IMG/VR virus record: IMGVR_UViG_3300038701_001679
Location: 1-37,533 of that record
Reading direction: 5' to 3' (one strand)
DNA length: 37,533 bases
Source: a virus
Of this stretch, positions 14,342 through 21,667 are shown one piece after another (position 1 is the first letter of the stretch; every line of letters starts with the position of its first letter). The translations under genes were made by a program, and so were the position numbers. Under the pieces are notes generated by a model. The model was not told where the DNA came from and did no database searches. It worked only from the letters and a program-made list of their open reading frames with translations.

Positions 14342-14779
14342 ATGAAAATAGGGCCAGAAGACATGGAGCAAATGAACCTTGTTCGGTTTCTCGATAGAAA
14401 TAATTTACTTTTCACGCACATACCAAATAGTACCTGGACTCCATCTTGGAGCCAGAAGCATAAAAACAAACACATGGGTGTTCGTAGGGGGTTTCCAGAT
14501 ATGGTTATATGTATACCAAAAAACAAATCAAAGGACGGAGAACCGTGGTTGTTGTTTATAGAACTCAAAAAGAAAAGAAAAATGCTCAAGAGTGGTAAGC
14601 CGTCAAAGTCTCGTCCGGGTACAACGCCAGAACAAGACGAATGGCTTGAGTTTCTAGGAGGTGTTCCTGGTAATACTGCCGCCACTGTTTCGTGTGGTGC
14701 ATACGAGGCGAAGCAGTTTATAGTAGACTACATGAGGAATCCAGCGGGGTTTGTGGATGCGAATACATGGCTTGATTAA
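14342..14779 (+). CDS. VRR-NUC-type PD-(D/E)XK nuclease
   Basis: A 145-aa protein with a complete VRR-NUC core: GVRRGFPDMVICIP (Pro52-Asp53) and, after a loop, LLFIELKKKRK (Glu74-Leu-Lys76). The C-terminal helix TPEQDEWLEFLGGV followed by a strand and SCGAYEAKQFI also matches (family pattern: Q..w...L...G......v..........). Phage members act as structure-selective or general endonucleases. Here it precedes the annealing protein and the nuclease-motor gene, so a role in resolving recombination intermediates is likely. A terminator follows its stop. Confidence 0.88.
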   Translation: MKIGPEDMEQMNLVRFLDRNNLLFTHIPNSTWTPSWSQKHKNKHMGVRRGFPDMVICIPKNKSKDGEPWLLFIELKKKRKMLKSGKPSKSRPGTTPEQDEWLEFLGGVPGNTAATVSCGAYEAKQFIVDYMRNPAGFVDANTWLD

Positions 14780-14788
14780 GAAAAAACT

Positions 14789-14820
14789 CAGAAAAGGACT
14801 TGATTGTCCTTTTTTTTCTG
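14789..14820 (+). terminator. Terminator after the VRR-NUC gene, with a -35 in its loop
   Basis: Stem AAAAGGAC (14792-14799) with GTCCTTTT (14806-14813), then T to 14817. Outer CAG/CTG arms (14789-14791 and 14818-14820) make it work in both directions. The six-base loop TTGATT (14800-14805) is also the -35 of promoter copy C. Confidence 0.85.
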
Positions 14821-14857
14821 TTACACTTTCAGTGTATTTCTTATTAACAACAACATG
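14800..14857 (+). promoter_or_regulatory. Early-type promoter/leader, copy C
   Basis: TTGATT (14800-14805), 16 bases, then TACACT (14822-14827) opening the palindrome TACACTTTCAGTGTA (14822-14836), then the conserved leader into ATG 14855. The -35 occupies the loop of the upstream terminator hairpin. Confidence 0.8.
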
Positions 14858-15610
14858 AACGATACAAAAAAAGTTGTGCCAGTGAAAGACTCTGGCGAAA
14901 CATTCCAAGAGCCAATCACGAAAGAGATTGCTCTTTTTGAGCCTACCGGCTATAGCGGGTACACAAACAAGGAGATTGCTATATTAAAGTCTACCGTTTT
15001 TAAAGATTGCCCGGATATGAATACGCTTGCTATGGCATGTCACCTGGCAAAAACATACCAGCTCGACCCATTCGCAAAAGAGTTTTGGGCGGTAAATCTA
15101 GGAAAGAAAGATAATCCAAATATGATTTATGAGGCGTCTGGTGCTGGTTGGCGTAAGTTAATACGTCGACAAGATAATTTCAAAAAAATGGTTGTAAATG
15201 CGTTCTATCCATCGGATACGATCGAATTTGATATGATCAACCAGAAGGTGGTGAAGCATACAACATCTATCGAGGCAGCAACAGAGAAGCCGCTCGGTGC
15301 TTATGTTTACTGTGAGTATATAAACGGAGACACAAACCTTGCTATTGCATGGTGGAGCGAGTATGGAAAAGAAGGAAAGGGGAAAAACAAATGGGACAAA
15401 GAATATGAAACCCCTTGGAAATATGCACAGGAGATGATAAAGCAAAAAGCCTCTGCTGTATTTGGTCGTACATACTGTGGTATGTCTGGACTTTATGCAC
15501 AAGGTGAAGTAGTTACGCAAGAAGATGAGATAGAGATAAAAAAGAAGGAGATGCGCGAGGTTGAAAATGAGGCTGTGCTAGAAGAACAACCCGCTATTCC
15601 TCTTCCATAA
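14855..15610 (+). CDS. recT: RecT/Bet-family single-strand annealing protein
   Basis: A 251-aa recombinase that would anneal complementary single strands made by a partner exonuclease. Family features are NTLAMACHLAKTYQLDPFAK followed by EFWAVNLG (usual pattern F...c...gLnPf..qIy.v), YEASGAGWRKLIRRQDNFKK, and TPWKYAQEMIKQKASAVFGR near the C-terminus (usual W.....dMi.KtA..ra). The tail (about 215-251) is acidic. ATG 14855 is fixed by promoter/leader copy C; an in-frame extension upstream runs through the terminator and is rejected. The stop overlaps the next start (TAATG), coupling it to the nuclease-motor gene, as RecE and RecT or lambda Exo and Bet are paired. Confidence 0.9.
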   Translation: MNDTKKVVPVKDSGETFQEPITKEIALFEPTGYSGYTNKEIAILKSTVFKDCPDMNTLAMACHLAKTYQLDPFAKEFWAVNLGKKDNPNMIYEASGAGWRKLIRRQDNFKKMVVNAFYPSDTIEFDMINQKVVKHTTSIEAATEKPLGAYVYCEYINGDTNLAIAWWSEYGKEGKGKNKWDKEYETPWKYAQEMIKQKASAVFGRTYCGMSGLYAQGEVVTQEDEIEIKKKEMREVENEAVLEEQPAIPLP

Positions 15611-17724
15611 TGAGTAAAACAATACCGCATACGTATAGAGATATGGCCCCAGATAAATACGAGGCCATATTGAGCAACTTCCTGATTTCTTATTGGAGCT
15701 ATAGTGCCATCAGTGCATACCAAGGGAATCAAAAGAGGTTCGAGAAAGAACATATATATAGGGAGCGTGGGGCGTCGCCAGCGACTACTATTGCTGGTAG
15801 CGCATACCATTACGCACTAGAACAATACTTTAAATCAAAACAAAAAGTTTTAGAAGGGAAGTATGAAAAAGAGCTTGATGTTTTGGAGTGTTCAGATATT
15901 GCATTTAACTTCATAGATGAATACCCAGCGCACAAATGGAAGACACAAAAGACACTTCCAACCATAGAAGAGTGTAAAATTGCAGCAACAAAATCCGTTA
16001 CGGCGCTTATAGAGAATTTCTTTAAAGAAATAGACATATACGGCGATATAAAGCGCGTTTTGTTTGTAGAAGAACTGATGACACAGTTTGTAACAATAAA
16101 CGGCGTAGACATACCTTTGCCGTGCGTAGGCTCCCCAGATCTTGTTGTTGAGACAATGGATGGTAAAATAGTTATTATGGATCACAAGAGCCTGAAGGAA
16201 TTCACGGCAGATGAAGACGTGCAATATAAATATGGCGTTCAGTCTATAAATTACTTCAAACTTGTTTCAGGTGAAATAGGAAAGAATGTTGATGAGGTCT
16301 GGTTTATTGAGAATAAATACTCTAAAAATAGAGATCTCTCAAGCCAGTTAAAATGCCACAAGGTGATTATGGATGAAGACACTGTGAAGGTTTACGAGGC
16401 TATGTTGTACGAGCCATTGCGGCAAGTCCTTATGGCTACATCAGACCCCGACTTTGTCTATGTGATGAATCCTATGGATATATTCATGACAATTTCAGAG
16501 ATGGAGGAGTTTTGGGCAAAGACAATGATTGCGGAAGTTGAGGACTTCAATATACCGGATGACAAAAAGCCCATTATAGAGAAGCGACTCAAGAAGATTA
16601 GAGACGCAACAACAGCAAATATAAGTCCAAGAGTGATAAAAAATTACCGGGCAAATGCTTCAAAATTTATTAAATATGATTACACCAATAAAGACATGAC
16701 AAATGCAGAAAAAATCGAACACATATACAAGACACTGGGTATACCAGTGCGTGTAGCCCACGAATTTGATGGGTTTTCATCGGACAGTTACTTGTTAGAC
16801 GTTGCTGCCGGAGTAGAAATAAAGAAAGTATACAAACATTCAATGGATGTTGCAAAAGCGCTAGGGGTTTCGTCTGTGCGTATGCCAAGCGATCTTGTAG
16901 TTGTGGATGGTTCTTCGTATGTAGCCGTTGAGGCAAACAAGGATGGGCGAAGAACTCTTGAATATAACGCAGATGATCTTGTGGATTCAAGAATCCCACT
17001 AGGTAAAGATAACTACAACAATGTAATTTACTGGGACGTAGACAATCCATCTACGCCGCACTTGTTAAAATGTGGCTCTACTGGGAGTGGAAAGTCTATG
17101 TCTATTAAGTCTACGATTAAATATGGTTTACAGGGGTTGTTTGAAAGTTTTGTTATTTTGGATTCTAAGTTCTCGGATGAATTCTTGGATCACAAGAGCG
17201 ATTCTAGGTTTGAGATACACAATGAAATATATGATATTGAGAATAAATTAAAAGATCTTGTAGAAGAGATGAACAACCGTGTAAAGAACGGTATCGTCAA
17301 AAAAACACTTATTATATTCGACGAGTTTTCGGATGCAATAGAGAACGGGCGAAAAGGTAGGGCGCTTGATGTTCGAGCAGATGTTCTTGATGGAGTTTCT
17401 AAGTCTGGGGCGCCCAAAATAAAGAACGTTGTTGTTGGCCGTGAAAAATCAATCGAAGAAAACCTAAAGCTACTACTACAAAAAGGACGATCTTGTGGGT
17501 TCCGGATATTGGCCGCAACACAGCGTGCATCTGTAAAAGTTATTACCGGAGACGCAAAGGCAAACTTCCCAGTACTTGTATGCTTCAAGGTGCCAAAATC
17601 GGTAGATAGTAAGGTTGTACTTGATGAAGAAGGGGCAGAAAAGTTGCTTGGTAAAGGAGATGGCCTTATGATTTCACCAGACTTCCCATCAACCACGCGG
17701 TTCCAAGGGTACTATGTTCAGTAA
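15610..17724 (+). CDS. RecB-like PD-(D/E)XK nuclease fused to an FtsK-type DNA motor
   Basis: A 704-aa protein with two clear parts. Residues 1-320 are a RecB/Cas4-like nuclease: a Gly63..His67 segment (ATTIAGSAYHYALEQYF), Asp177 in GSPDLVVE, Asp191-His-Lys193 in VIMDHKSL, and Gln211..Tyr215 in GVQSINYFKLV. Residues about 375-704 are an FtsK/SpoIIIE motor: the beta domain (LDVAAGVEIKKVYKHSMDVA, then KALGVSSVRMPSD), PHLLKCGSTGSGKSMSIKS with Walker A at 489-496, TLIIFDEFSD with Walker B Asp571-Glu572, LAATQRASVKVITGDAKANF, and DEEGAEKLLGKGDGLMI. No FtsK gamma (KOPS-reading) domain is present. Coupled to RecT, it occupies the RecE position. I infer an ATP-driven end-processing nuclease, like NurA-HerA in logic but in one chain. 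Confidence 0.9.
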   Translation: MSKTIPHTYRDMAPDKYEAILSNFLISYWSYSAISAYQGNQKRFEKEHIYRERGASPATTIAGSAYHYALEQYFKSKQKVLEGKYEKELDVLECSDIAFNFIDEYPAHKWKTQKTLPTIEECKIAATKSVTALIENFFKEIDIYGDIKRVLFVEELMTQFVTINGVDIPLPCVGSPDLVVETMDGKIVIMDHKSLKEFTADEDVQYKYGVQSINYFKLVSGEIGKNVDEVWFIENKYSKNRDLSSQLKCHKVIMDEDTVKVYEAMLYEPLRQVLMATSDPDFVYVMNPMDIFMTISEMEEFWAKTMIAEVEDFNIPDDKKPIIEKRLKKIRDATTANISPRVIKNYRANASKFIKYDYTNKDMTNAEKIEHIYKTLGIPVRVAHEFDGFSSDSYLLDVAAGVEIKKVYKHSMDVAKALGVSSVRMPSDLVVVDGSSYVAVEANKDGRRTLEYNADDLVDSRIPLGKDNYNNVIYWDVDNPSTPHLLKCGSTGSGKSMSIKSTIKYGLQGLFESFVILDSKFSDEFLDHKSDSRFEIHNEIYDIENKLKDLVEEMNNRVKNGIVKKTLIIFDEFSDAIENGRKGRALDVRADVLDGVSKSGAPKIKNVVVGREKSIEENLKLLLQKGRSCGFRILAATQRASVKVITGDAKANFPVLVCFKVPKSVDSKVVLDEEGAEKLLGKGDGLMISPDFPSTTRFQGYYVQ

Positions 17725-17744
17725 TTTTTAACCACACATAATCC

Positions 17745-18212
17745 ATGAAGAAAAAAAATAATCCAAAAAATATGCCGCCATTGCAGACCTGGGAGGCAGA
17801 CCCTACATATTTACATAAGACGTGTGTATCTTTGATTGAAAAATCAAACCAAAACACACAGTCCATACAAAACAACCTAAATACTTTTGGGTTTAAGGGT
17901 GTGCTATTTGTACACAGGATGACAAAAAAGTATGTATTAGACACGTTAACAAGAGACATACTAACACTGGGTTCTACGCAAAAAAATTGTACCTATAATT
18001 CTATCGCTGAACACATGGGGTTTGACCCGCAGCAAATCAAGATTGCCATTAATAATGCCTATGACAAGATAGAGGATGAGGACATTAAAATGCTAGAGAG
18101 AGACTATCAAAACTTACAGATGCGTCGGCGTGCCATACTATTTTTTAGAAAGGCTGCTGAATATATCGCAATAGGGGCCGTTCAATACTTTATAATTAAT
18201 ACATTCTTATGA
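17745..18212 (+). CDS. Helical protein with hydrophobic C-terminus, unknown
   Basis: A 155-aa protein. The centre (NCTYNSIAEHMGFDPQQIKI) has the look of a helix-turn-helix, with a helix ending in an acidic stretch (KIEDEDIKMLERDY). The C-terminus (AAEYIAIGAVQYFIINTFL) is hydrophobic and could anchor the protein in the membrane. It overlaps the next gene by four bases, and that gene encodes another HTH-like protein with a C-terminal membrane segment. No family is recognised. Confidence 0.75.
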   Translation: MKKKNNPKNMPPLQTWEADPTYLHKTCVSLIEKSNQNTQSIQNNLNTFGFKGVLFVHRMTKKYVLDTLTRDILTLGSTQKNCTYNSIAEHMGFDPQQIKIAINNAYDKIEDEDIKMLERDYQNLQMRRRAILFFRKAAEYIAIGAVQYFIINTFL

Positions 18213-18625
18213 TTAATTTTCACGACATAGTTGCCAAAACAAAGGTAGTAAAAAAGGCACAGATGGATGCCATACGATATAGCTTAATCCTTGATATTTT
18301 AGATAGGGAAGGTAAGACAATTCATGATCTACCAGATAAGGGACAAGTAAATACTCACGAAGCCTACGTAGTAATTGGATACACAGACGGGAAAAGTGCA
18401 AAAGAGATTGCAGAAGAGAAAGGGATGTCTATTAAGAATGTATATAACTATCGAGCGTCGTTCAAAAACAAGGTGCGCTTCCTAGAAAAGCACTACAACA
18501 TACGACCGGACGACATACGGCATCATCAGGTTATTTTAGATGCTGTTCGTAACGAGAGATTGTACATATTTATATTTTTGACCTTTTCATTAGTTCTTGG
18601 TTGTTATATACTGTTTGCGTCGTAA
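18209..18625 (+). CDS. Tail-anchored HTH protein (LuxR/GerE-type HTH)
   Basis: A 138-aa protein. Residues about 52-82 (VIGYTDGKSAKEIAEEKGMS, then IKNVYNYRASFKNKV) follow the GerE/sigma-region-4 pattern in which a turn 'G.s.keIA...g.s..tV.n'. Residues about 117-136 (LYIFIFLTFSLVLGCYILFA) form one membrane segment at the extreme C-terminus. The result is a DNA-binding domain tethered to the inner membrane. Its four-base overlap with the preceding gene suggests the two products act together. Confidence 0.75.
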   Translation: MINFHDIVAKTKVVKKAQMDAIRYSLILDILDREGKTIHDLPDKGQVNTHEAYVVIGYTDGKSAKEIAEEKGMSIKNVYNYRASFKNKVRFLEKHYNIRPDDIRHHQVILDAVRNERLYIFIFLTFSLVLGCYILFAS

Positions 18626-18634
18626 TACGCAAAA

Positions 18635-19030
18635 ATGATAAAAACAAACACACCCGTGCCATCTTGGCATAAAGATCGCTTACTTGAAAATACATGGAAC
18701 GCCGAGTGCGTCCAAACATATATCGGTAAAAAGTGCGCGGGTGATGTTTCTATTGTATACGCATTCAAATTTAATGGTACAAATATCATAGAAGAGTGGA
18801 ATGCCATACCTGTTTGCTCGAAGTGTGAAGACTTAATGAAAAAAGACCAATATTTGTTTGCAAAATGGTTAGCTTTAAATAGAATACAAATGGCTGAACT
18901 GTACAAGTTCTACCCAACGAAAAATTGGTTTCAAATACGAAACACAATTGAGCCGATCTTTAAAAAACGGTATTCAATATCTAAGATATTGCTGCACGAT
19001 ATGTACTCGCTATCCAAGCGAATAATGTAA
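18635..19030 (+). CDS. Hypothetical Cys-containing protein, 131 aa
   Basis: The gene starts nine bases after the preceding stop. It has a cysteine set (AECVQTYIGKKCAGD and IPVCSKCEDLMKKD) with an intervening WNAIPVC, reminiscent of a treble-clef zinc domain of HNH type, but no clear catalytic His pair is visible. The C-terminal half is basic and helical (NWFQIRNTIEPIFKKRYSIS). Its function is unknown. It is the last gene before the long structured region at 19.1-19.5 kb. Confidence 0.7.
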   Translation: MIKTNTPVPSWHKDRLLENTWNAECVQTYIGKKCAGDVSIVYAFKFNGTNIIEEWNAIPVCSKCEDLMKKDQYLFAKWLALNRIQMAELYKFYPTKNWFQIRNTIEPIFKKRYSISKILLHDMYSLSKRIM

Positions 19031-19067
19031 TAAGAAATACAAGCTATTGCATGTTGTTTCGCTTGGA

Positions 19068-19095
19068 TTGTGGGTATAGATATTGTAGATATACT
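19068..19095 (+). promoter_or_regulatory. Candidate promoter for the 19.1-19.5 kb RNA
   Basis: TTGTGG (19068-19073), 16 bases, then TATACT (19090-19095, five of six matches to the -10). The -35 is weak. Transcription would begin near 19102, just before the first stable hairpin. Confidence 0.35.
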
Positions 19096-19101
19096 ACACT
19101 T

Positions 19102-19510
19102 ACATTATAGGTGGCAAACTGTATGTGGCACAACCATACACGAGACCATCGGGGCTTTACAAAGTGTGCCATTAAAACACTTTGTCTATTAACGCCTTGC
19201 GCCTTCGCTATATGCGGAGGGTTAATAATTGCTCTTACTCACATGAGAACCACTTAAATATCATGTGGTGAGGGCGTAGGGTGTTGTTGGTTCGTCCCAA
19301 ATTCAACAACCTTCGATAATGAATGCCCTTTTCATACAGGTAGTATGTTCTTGGGAGAGTGGGGTAAAACTCTCCGATAAATGCGTTGCGGCGTGCAGCG
19401 TTTAACATACACACGCCCCTTTGACAGTGTTACCAAAAAGAAAGACTCTCTCGCTTCGATACCGTTGGGAAACTGGTGACACTGTCAAGGGTAGCCCGCA
19501 CTATCCTTTA
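19102..19510 (+). ncRNA. Candidate large structured RNA, about 400 nt
   Basis: No gene fits here, but at least nine helices can be drawn: 19120-19125/19135-19140 (6 bp); 19159-19167/19177-19185 (9 bp, perfect); 19189-19197/19218-19225; 19234-19246/19261-19272 (12 bp, one bulge, 14-nt loop); 19273-19277/19413-19417 (long-range, enclosing the next three); 19283-19289/19304-19310 (7 bp); 19354-19360/19369-19375 (7 bp); 19378-19389/19395-19404; 19421-19434/19475-19488 (14 bp with one G-U); and 19489-19494/19501-19506. ACTCTC at 19445-19450 could also pair with 19355-19360, which allows an alternative fold. It is not a tmRNA (no tRNA-like ends or tag frame) and not RNase P RNA by conserved motifs. 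It may be a free RNA or the leader of the gene at 19533. Confidence 0.65.
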
Positions 19511-19532
19511 TGTATTTCTTATATTTTACCAA

Positions 19533-19928
19533 ATGGAAGACTTAAAAACTATGGAGGACAAACTTCAGTCAATGAAGGAGGCATCAGAAATTAGCAATCT
19601 TGTTTCTGTTGCACGTAATGCAGTTGTTGTTCGAGAGGAGCTCGCGCCGTTGTCGGAATCAAAAGAGGTTTATCTTGTAGAGTCTCACTCTGAATCTGGA
19701 ATGATTGAGATTAAAAAACAGACTCCAGATACTACTGAAACACTATTGGTTTTGCCATCAGCAATTTGTATCTATCTATCGCAAATCATTCAATCAATGT
19801 CTGATTTAAACCTACGAGAGCTTGCCCAGGCAACCAGCTTTTATGAACAAAAGGTTGGACAAGCAAAGGCTATGGAAGAAGCTAAGGCGAAGAAAGAAGA
19901 TGCACCAGAAGAAGAAACTGAAGCCTAA
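19533..19928 (+). CDS. Acidic soluble protein, 131 aa
   Basis: The start is ATG 19533; an in-frame extension upstream would run through the structured RNA and is rejected. Residues 1-30 form a charged helix, residues 50-85 beta strands (EVYLVESHSESGMIEIKKQT), and the C-terminus is a Lys/Glu/Ala tail ending EEETEA. TATGTATTTCTTAT before the start repeats part of the early-leader sequence. No family is recognised. A strong terminator follows 25 bases after the stop, so the structured RNA plus this gene may form one short transcription unit. Confidence 0.8.
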   Translation: MEDLKTMEDKLQSMKEASEISNLVSVARNAVVVREELAPLSESKEVYLVESHSESGMIEIKKQTPDTTETLLVLPSAICIYLSQIIQSMSDLNLRELAQATSFYEQKVGQAKAMEEAKAKKEDAPEEETEA

Positions 19929-19952
19929 TTAAGGCACGAGTATAACGCAAAG

Positions 19953-19974
19953 AAGCCCCGAAAGGGGTTTTTTT
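19953..19974 (+). terminator. Rho-independent terminator
   Basis: AGCCCC, GAAA tetraloop, GGGG and T7 (19968-19974). It ends the unit containing the structured RNA and the gene at 19533. Confidence 0.92.
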
Positions 19975-19986
19975 GTGAAAAAAGAT

Positions 19987-20045
19987 TTGCTTTTGTTAAA
20001 AACCCGTGTTACACTGTCAGTGTATTTCTTATTAACAACAACATG
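19987..20045 (+). promoter_or_regulatory. Early-type promoter/leader, copy D
   Basis: TTGCTT (19987-19992), 17 bases, then TACACT (20010-20015) opening the palindrome TACACTGTCAGTGTA (20010-20024), then the conserved leader into ATG 20043. It follows directly on the terminator. Confidence 0.8.
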
Positions 20046-20255
20046 AAAAAACAACTGGAGACAGTCTGGCTTTACGTATTTACACTTTTTGGAGTGTTTG
20101 GATGTGTAATGGCCTTTTTAGCTTTTGATGACCAGTCTTATATGGATTGGCTTATTTCAAATAGAGGAAACTTTGCACTGGCAAACCTATTAATACTACT
20201 AATAGGTCTTTTAATTGTTAACTTACCAGAAAAAAAATATGGAAAACGATATTAA
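20043..20255 (+). CDS. Two-span membrane protein, 70 aa
   Basis: The ATG is set by promoter/leader copy D. Two hydrophobic segments at about 8-28 (VWLYVFTLFGVFGCVMAFLA) and 43-60 (FALANLLILLIGLLIVNL) flank an acidic loop (DDQSYMDW), and the C-terminus is basic. As the first gene of an early-type operon, a superinfection-exclusion or host-membrane role is more likely than lysis. It overlaps the next gene by 17 bases. Confidence 0.75.
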   Translation: MKKQLETVWLYVFTLFGVFGCVMAFLAFDDQSYMDWLISNRGNFALANLLILLIGLLIVNLPEKKYGKRY

Positions 20256-20523
20256 TCGGCTACTGCCTGATTTTCGGCGTTCAATAGAATCAGAAGGCAA
20301 AACACAAGAACAAATCGACAACGAGGTTATGGCGCACGAGTTTTTGGCTATGCACCAACAACTAGGGCGAAAAATACTTCAGGTTGTACACTTTTTCAAT
20401 GACATTAAGGGCGGTAATCCAACAGAAATGACAAAGAAAGTCTTTCACGCAACCGCAATTGAGTTTCAAGAAAGAAACATGGGTGGCATAGATCTTAACA
20501 AACAAAGCGATGACAACGAATAA
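20239..20523 (+). CDS. Hypothetical protein, 94 aa
   Basis: Read from ATG 20239 inside the end of the membrane-protein gene; an upstream TTG is in frame but would overlap more. The product is helical (MAHEFLAMHQQLGRKILQVV, then HFFNDIKGG) with a charged N-terminus (DFRRSIESEGKTQEQID). No motif is recognised. It overlaps the next start by 14 bases. Confidence 0.65.
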   Translation: MENDINRLLPDFRRSIESEGKTQEQIDNEVMAHEFLAMHQQLGRKILQVVHFFNDIKGGNPTEMTKKVFHATAIEFQERNMGGIDLNKQSDDNE

Positions 20524-21661
20524 AACAATACAACCGTGCAAGATAAAAGTAACACCTAAAGAGTTAAAACAGATTCAAGAGGTTTGTTTTGCGAATGGGA
20601 TTAAATACGAGCGAATTACTCGTGCTCGAAGTGATCGTTATTTTGCGTATTTATATATTCAAGAAGGAATAGGCACAGGGCTTGTATTGTTGTTTGGTGA
20701 GGATGATTATGTATTTGAACATAACTCATCACCAGAAATAAAAGCCCAAGACTTCATAGATATGTATGGGGGAAAAGAAGAATATTTGGAAGAAGAAATA
20801 ATCACAATCAACTCACCAGAAGACTTTCCCACAGAGGGGGAGTGGGTATGGAAATATGCAAGTAGTAAATTACGAGCTTTTGGGTTCGATAAAAATCCAA
20901 ATGATAATTCCACCTTTCTCTGTCTAAACGAAAACGCTAAGTCATTTGATTGTCATTCTTGGGGCGCTAAATTCGAACGAGTAGATAAACCATTTTCCAT
21001 GGGACTCCTAACAGTTGACGAAATGGCGCGCAATATTTCTCGCATAACTGATAAAAAAGAACCACAAAAAGAAAACAAAGAAATCGTAATAAACAACTTT
21101 GAAGACCTCAAGAAATACGAAGGGAGAAGATTTAGAATTACGAAGTTTAGTGATAAGGACAGTCTATATGTACCTAATACGATATTATTTAATGGGGATA
21201 TTGAAAATCGGTTTCATGATAATTGTATCTGTCATTCTGATGAGGGTGTGGCATGTTGGCCAGACTACCCTTTTACTATTAAACTTGAGGATGAACGAAA
21301 ACAAGACAAGATAGATGTTGAATTTGACGAATACAATGCGGCAATTATAGATGGAGACGATAACAACAAAATTCACTTTGGAGGACAAAATGCAAAAGAT
21401 GTATTTAAAGAAGTTATTCGGGATTCCCGAACAACTGAAGAGATAGAGCGGCAAACAGGGTATTACATCGGAACACATAAAAAGCATTCTCCTGTTTTAT
21501 TTATGACCAAAGCTGATATGGGGAAATATGTTTTTGCCTTGTTTGGTGATGCAGAAATAGAAGATGTTTCTATTGAATCCGCAAAAATAGTAGTAGAAAT
21601 CAATCATTATATTAAATTTGAAATACCGTACTTTGCGGCAACAATTATTATTAACAAGTAG
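20510..21661 (+). CDS. Multi-domain protein of unknown function, 383 aa
   Basis: Three parts can be seen. Residues 1-90 are alpha/beta (VTPKELKQIQEVCFANGIKY). Residues about 95-170 and 190-260 look like two copies of one small beta domain: INSPEDFPTEGEWVW ... LCLNENAKSF ... F.RVDKPF against INNFEDLKKYEGRRF ... CICHSDEGVAC ... WPDYPF. The C-terminal part (about 265-383) ends in long beta strands (AKIVVEINHYIKFEIPYFAA). This suggests an internal duplication, but no function can be named. The ATG overlaps the preceding gene. It is the largest unexplained gene in the early region. Confidence 0.8.
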   Translation: MTTNKTIQPCKIKVTPKELKQIQEVCFANGIKYERITRARSDRYFAYLYIQEGIGTGLVLLFGEDDYVFEHNSSPEIKAQDFIDMYGGKEEYLEEEIITINSPEDFPTEGEWVWKYASSKLRAFGFDKNPNDNSTFLCLNENAKSFDCHSWGAKFERVDKPFSMGLLTVDEMARNISRITDKKEPQKENKEIVINNFEDLKKYEGRRFRITKFSDKDSLYVPNTILFNGDIENRFHDNCICHSDEGVACWPDYPFTIKLEDERKQDKIDVEFDEYNAAIIDGDDNNKIHFGGQNAKDVFKEVIRDSRTTEEIERQTGYYIGTHKKHSPVLFMTKADMGKYVFALFGDAEIEDVSIESAKIVVEINHYIKFEIPYFAATIIINK

Positions 21662-21667
21662 TGATAT

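Noticed and set aside
19286-19310. tRNA or tmRNA T-arm (GGTTCGTCC)
   Set aside because: The flanks do not form a five-base T stem, no acceptor or anticodon arm is present, and no tmRNA tag frame is found.
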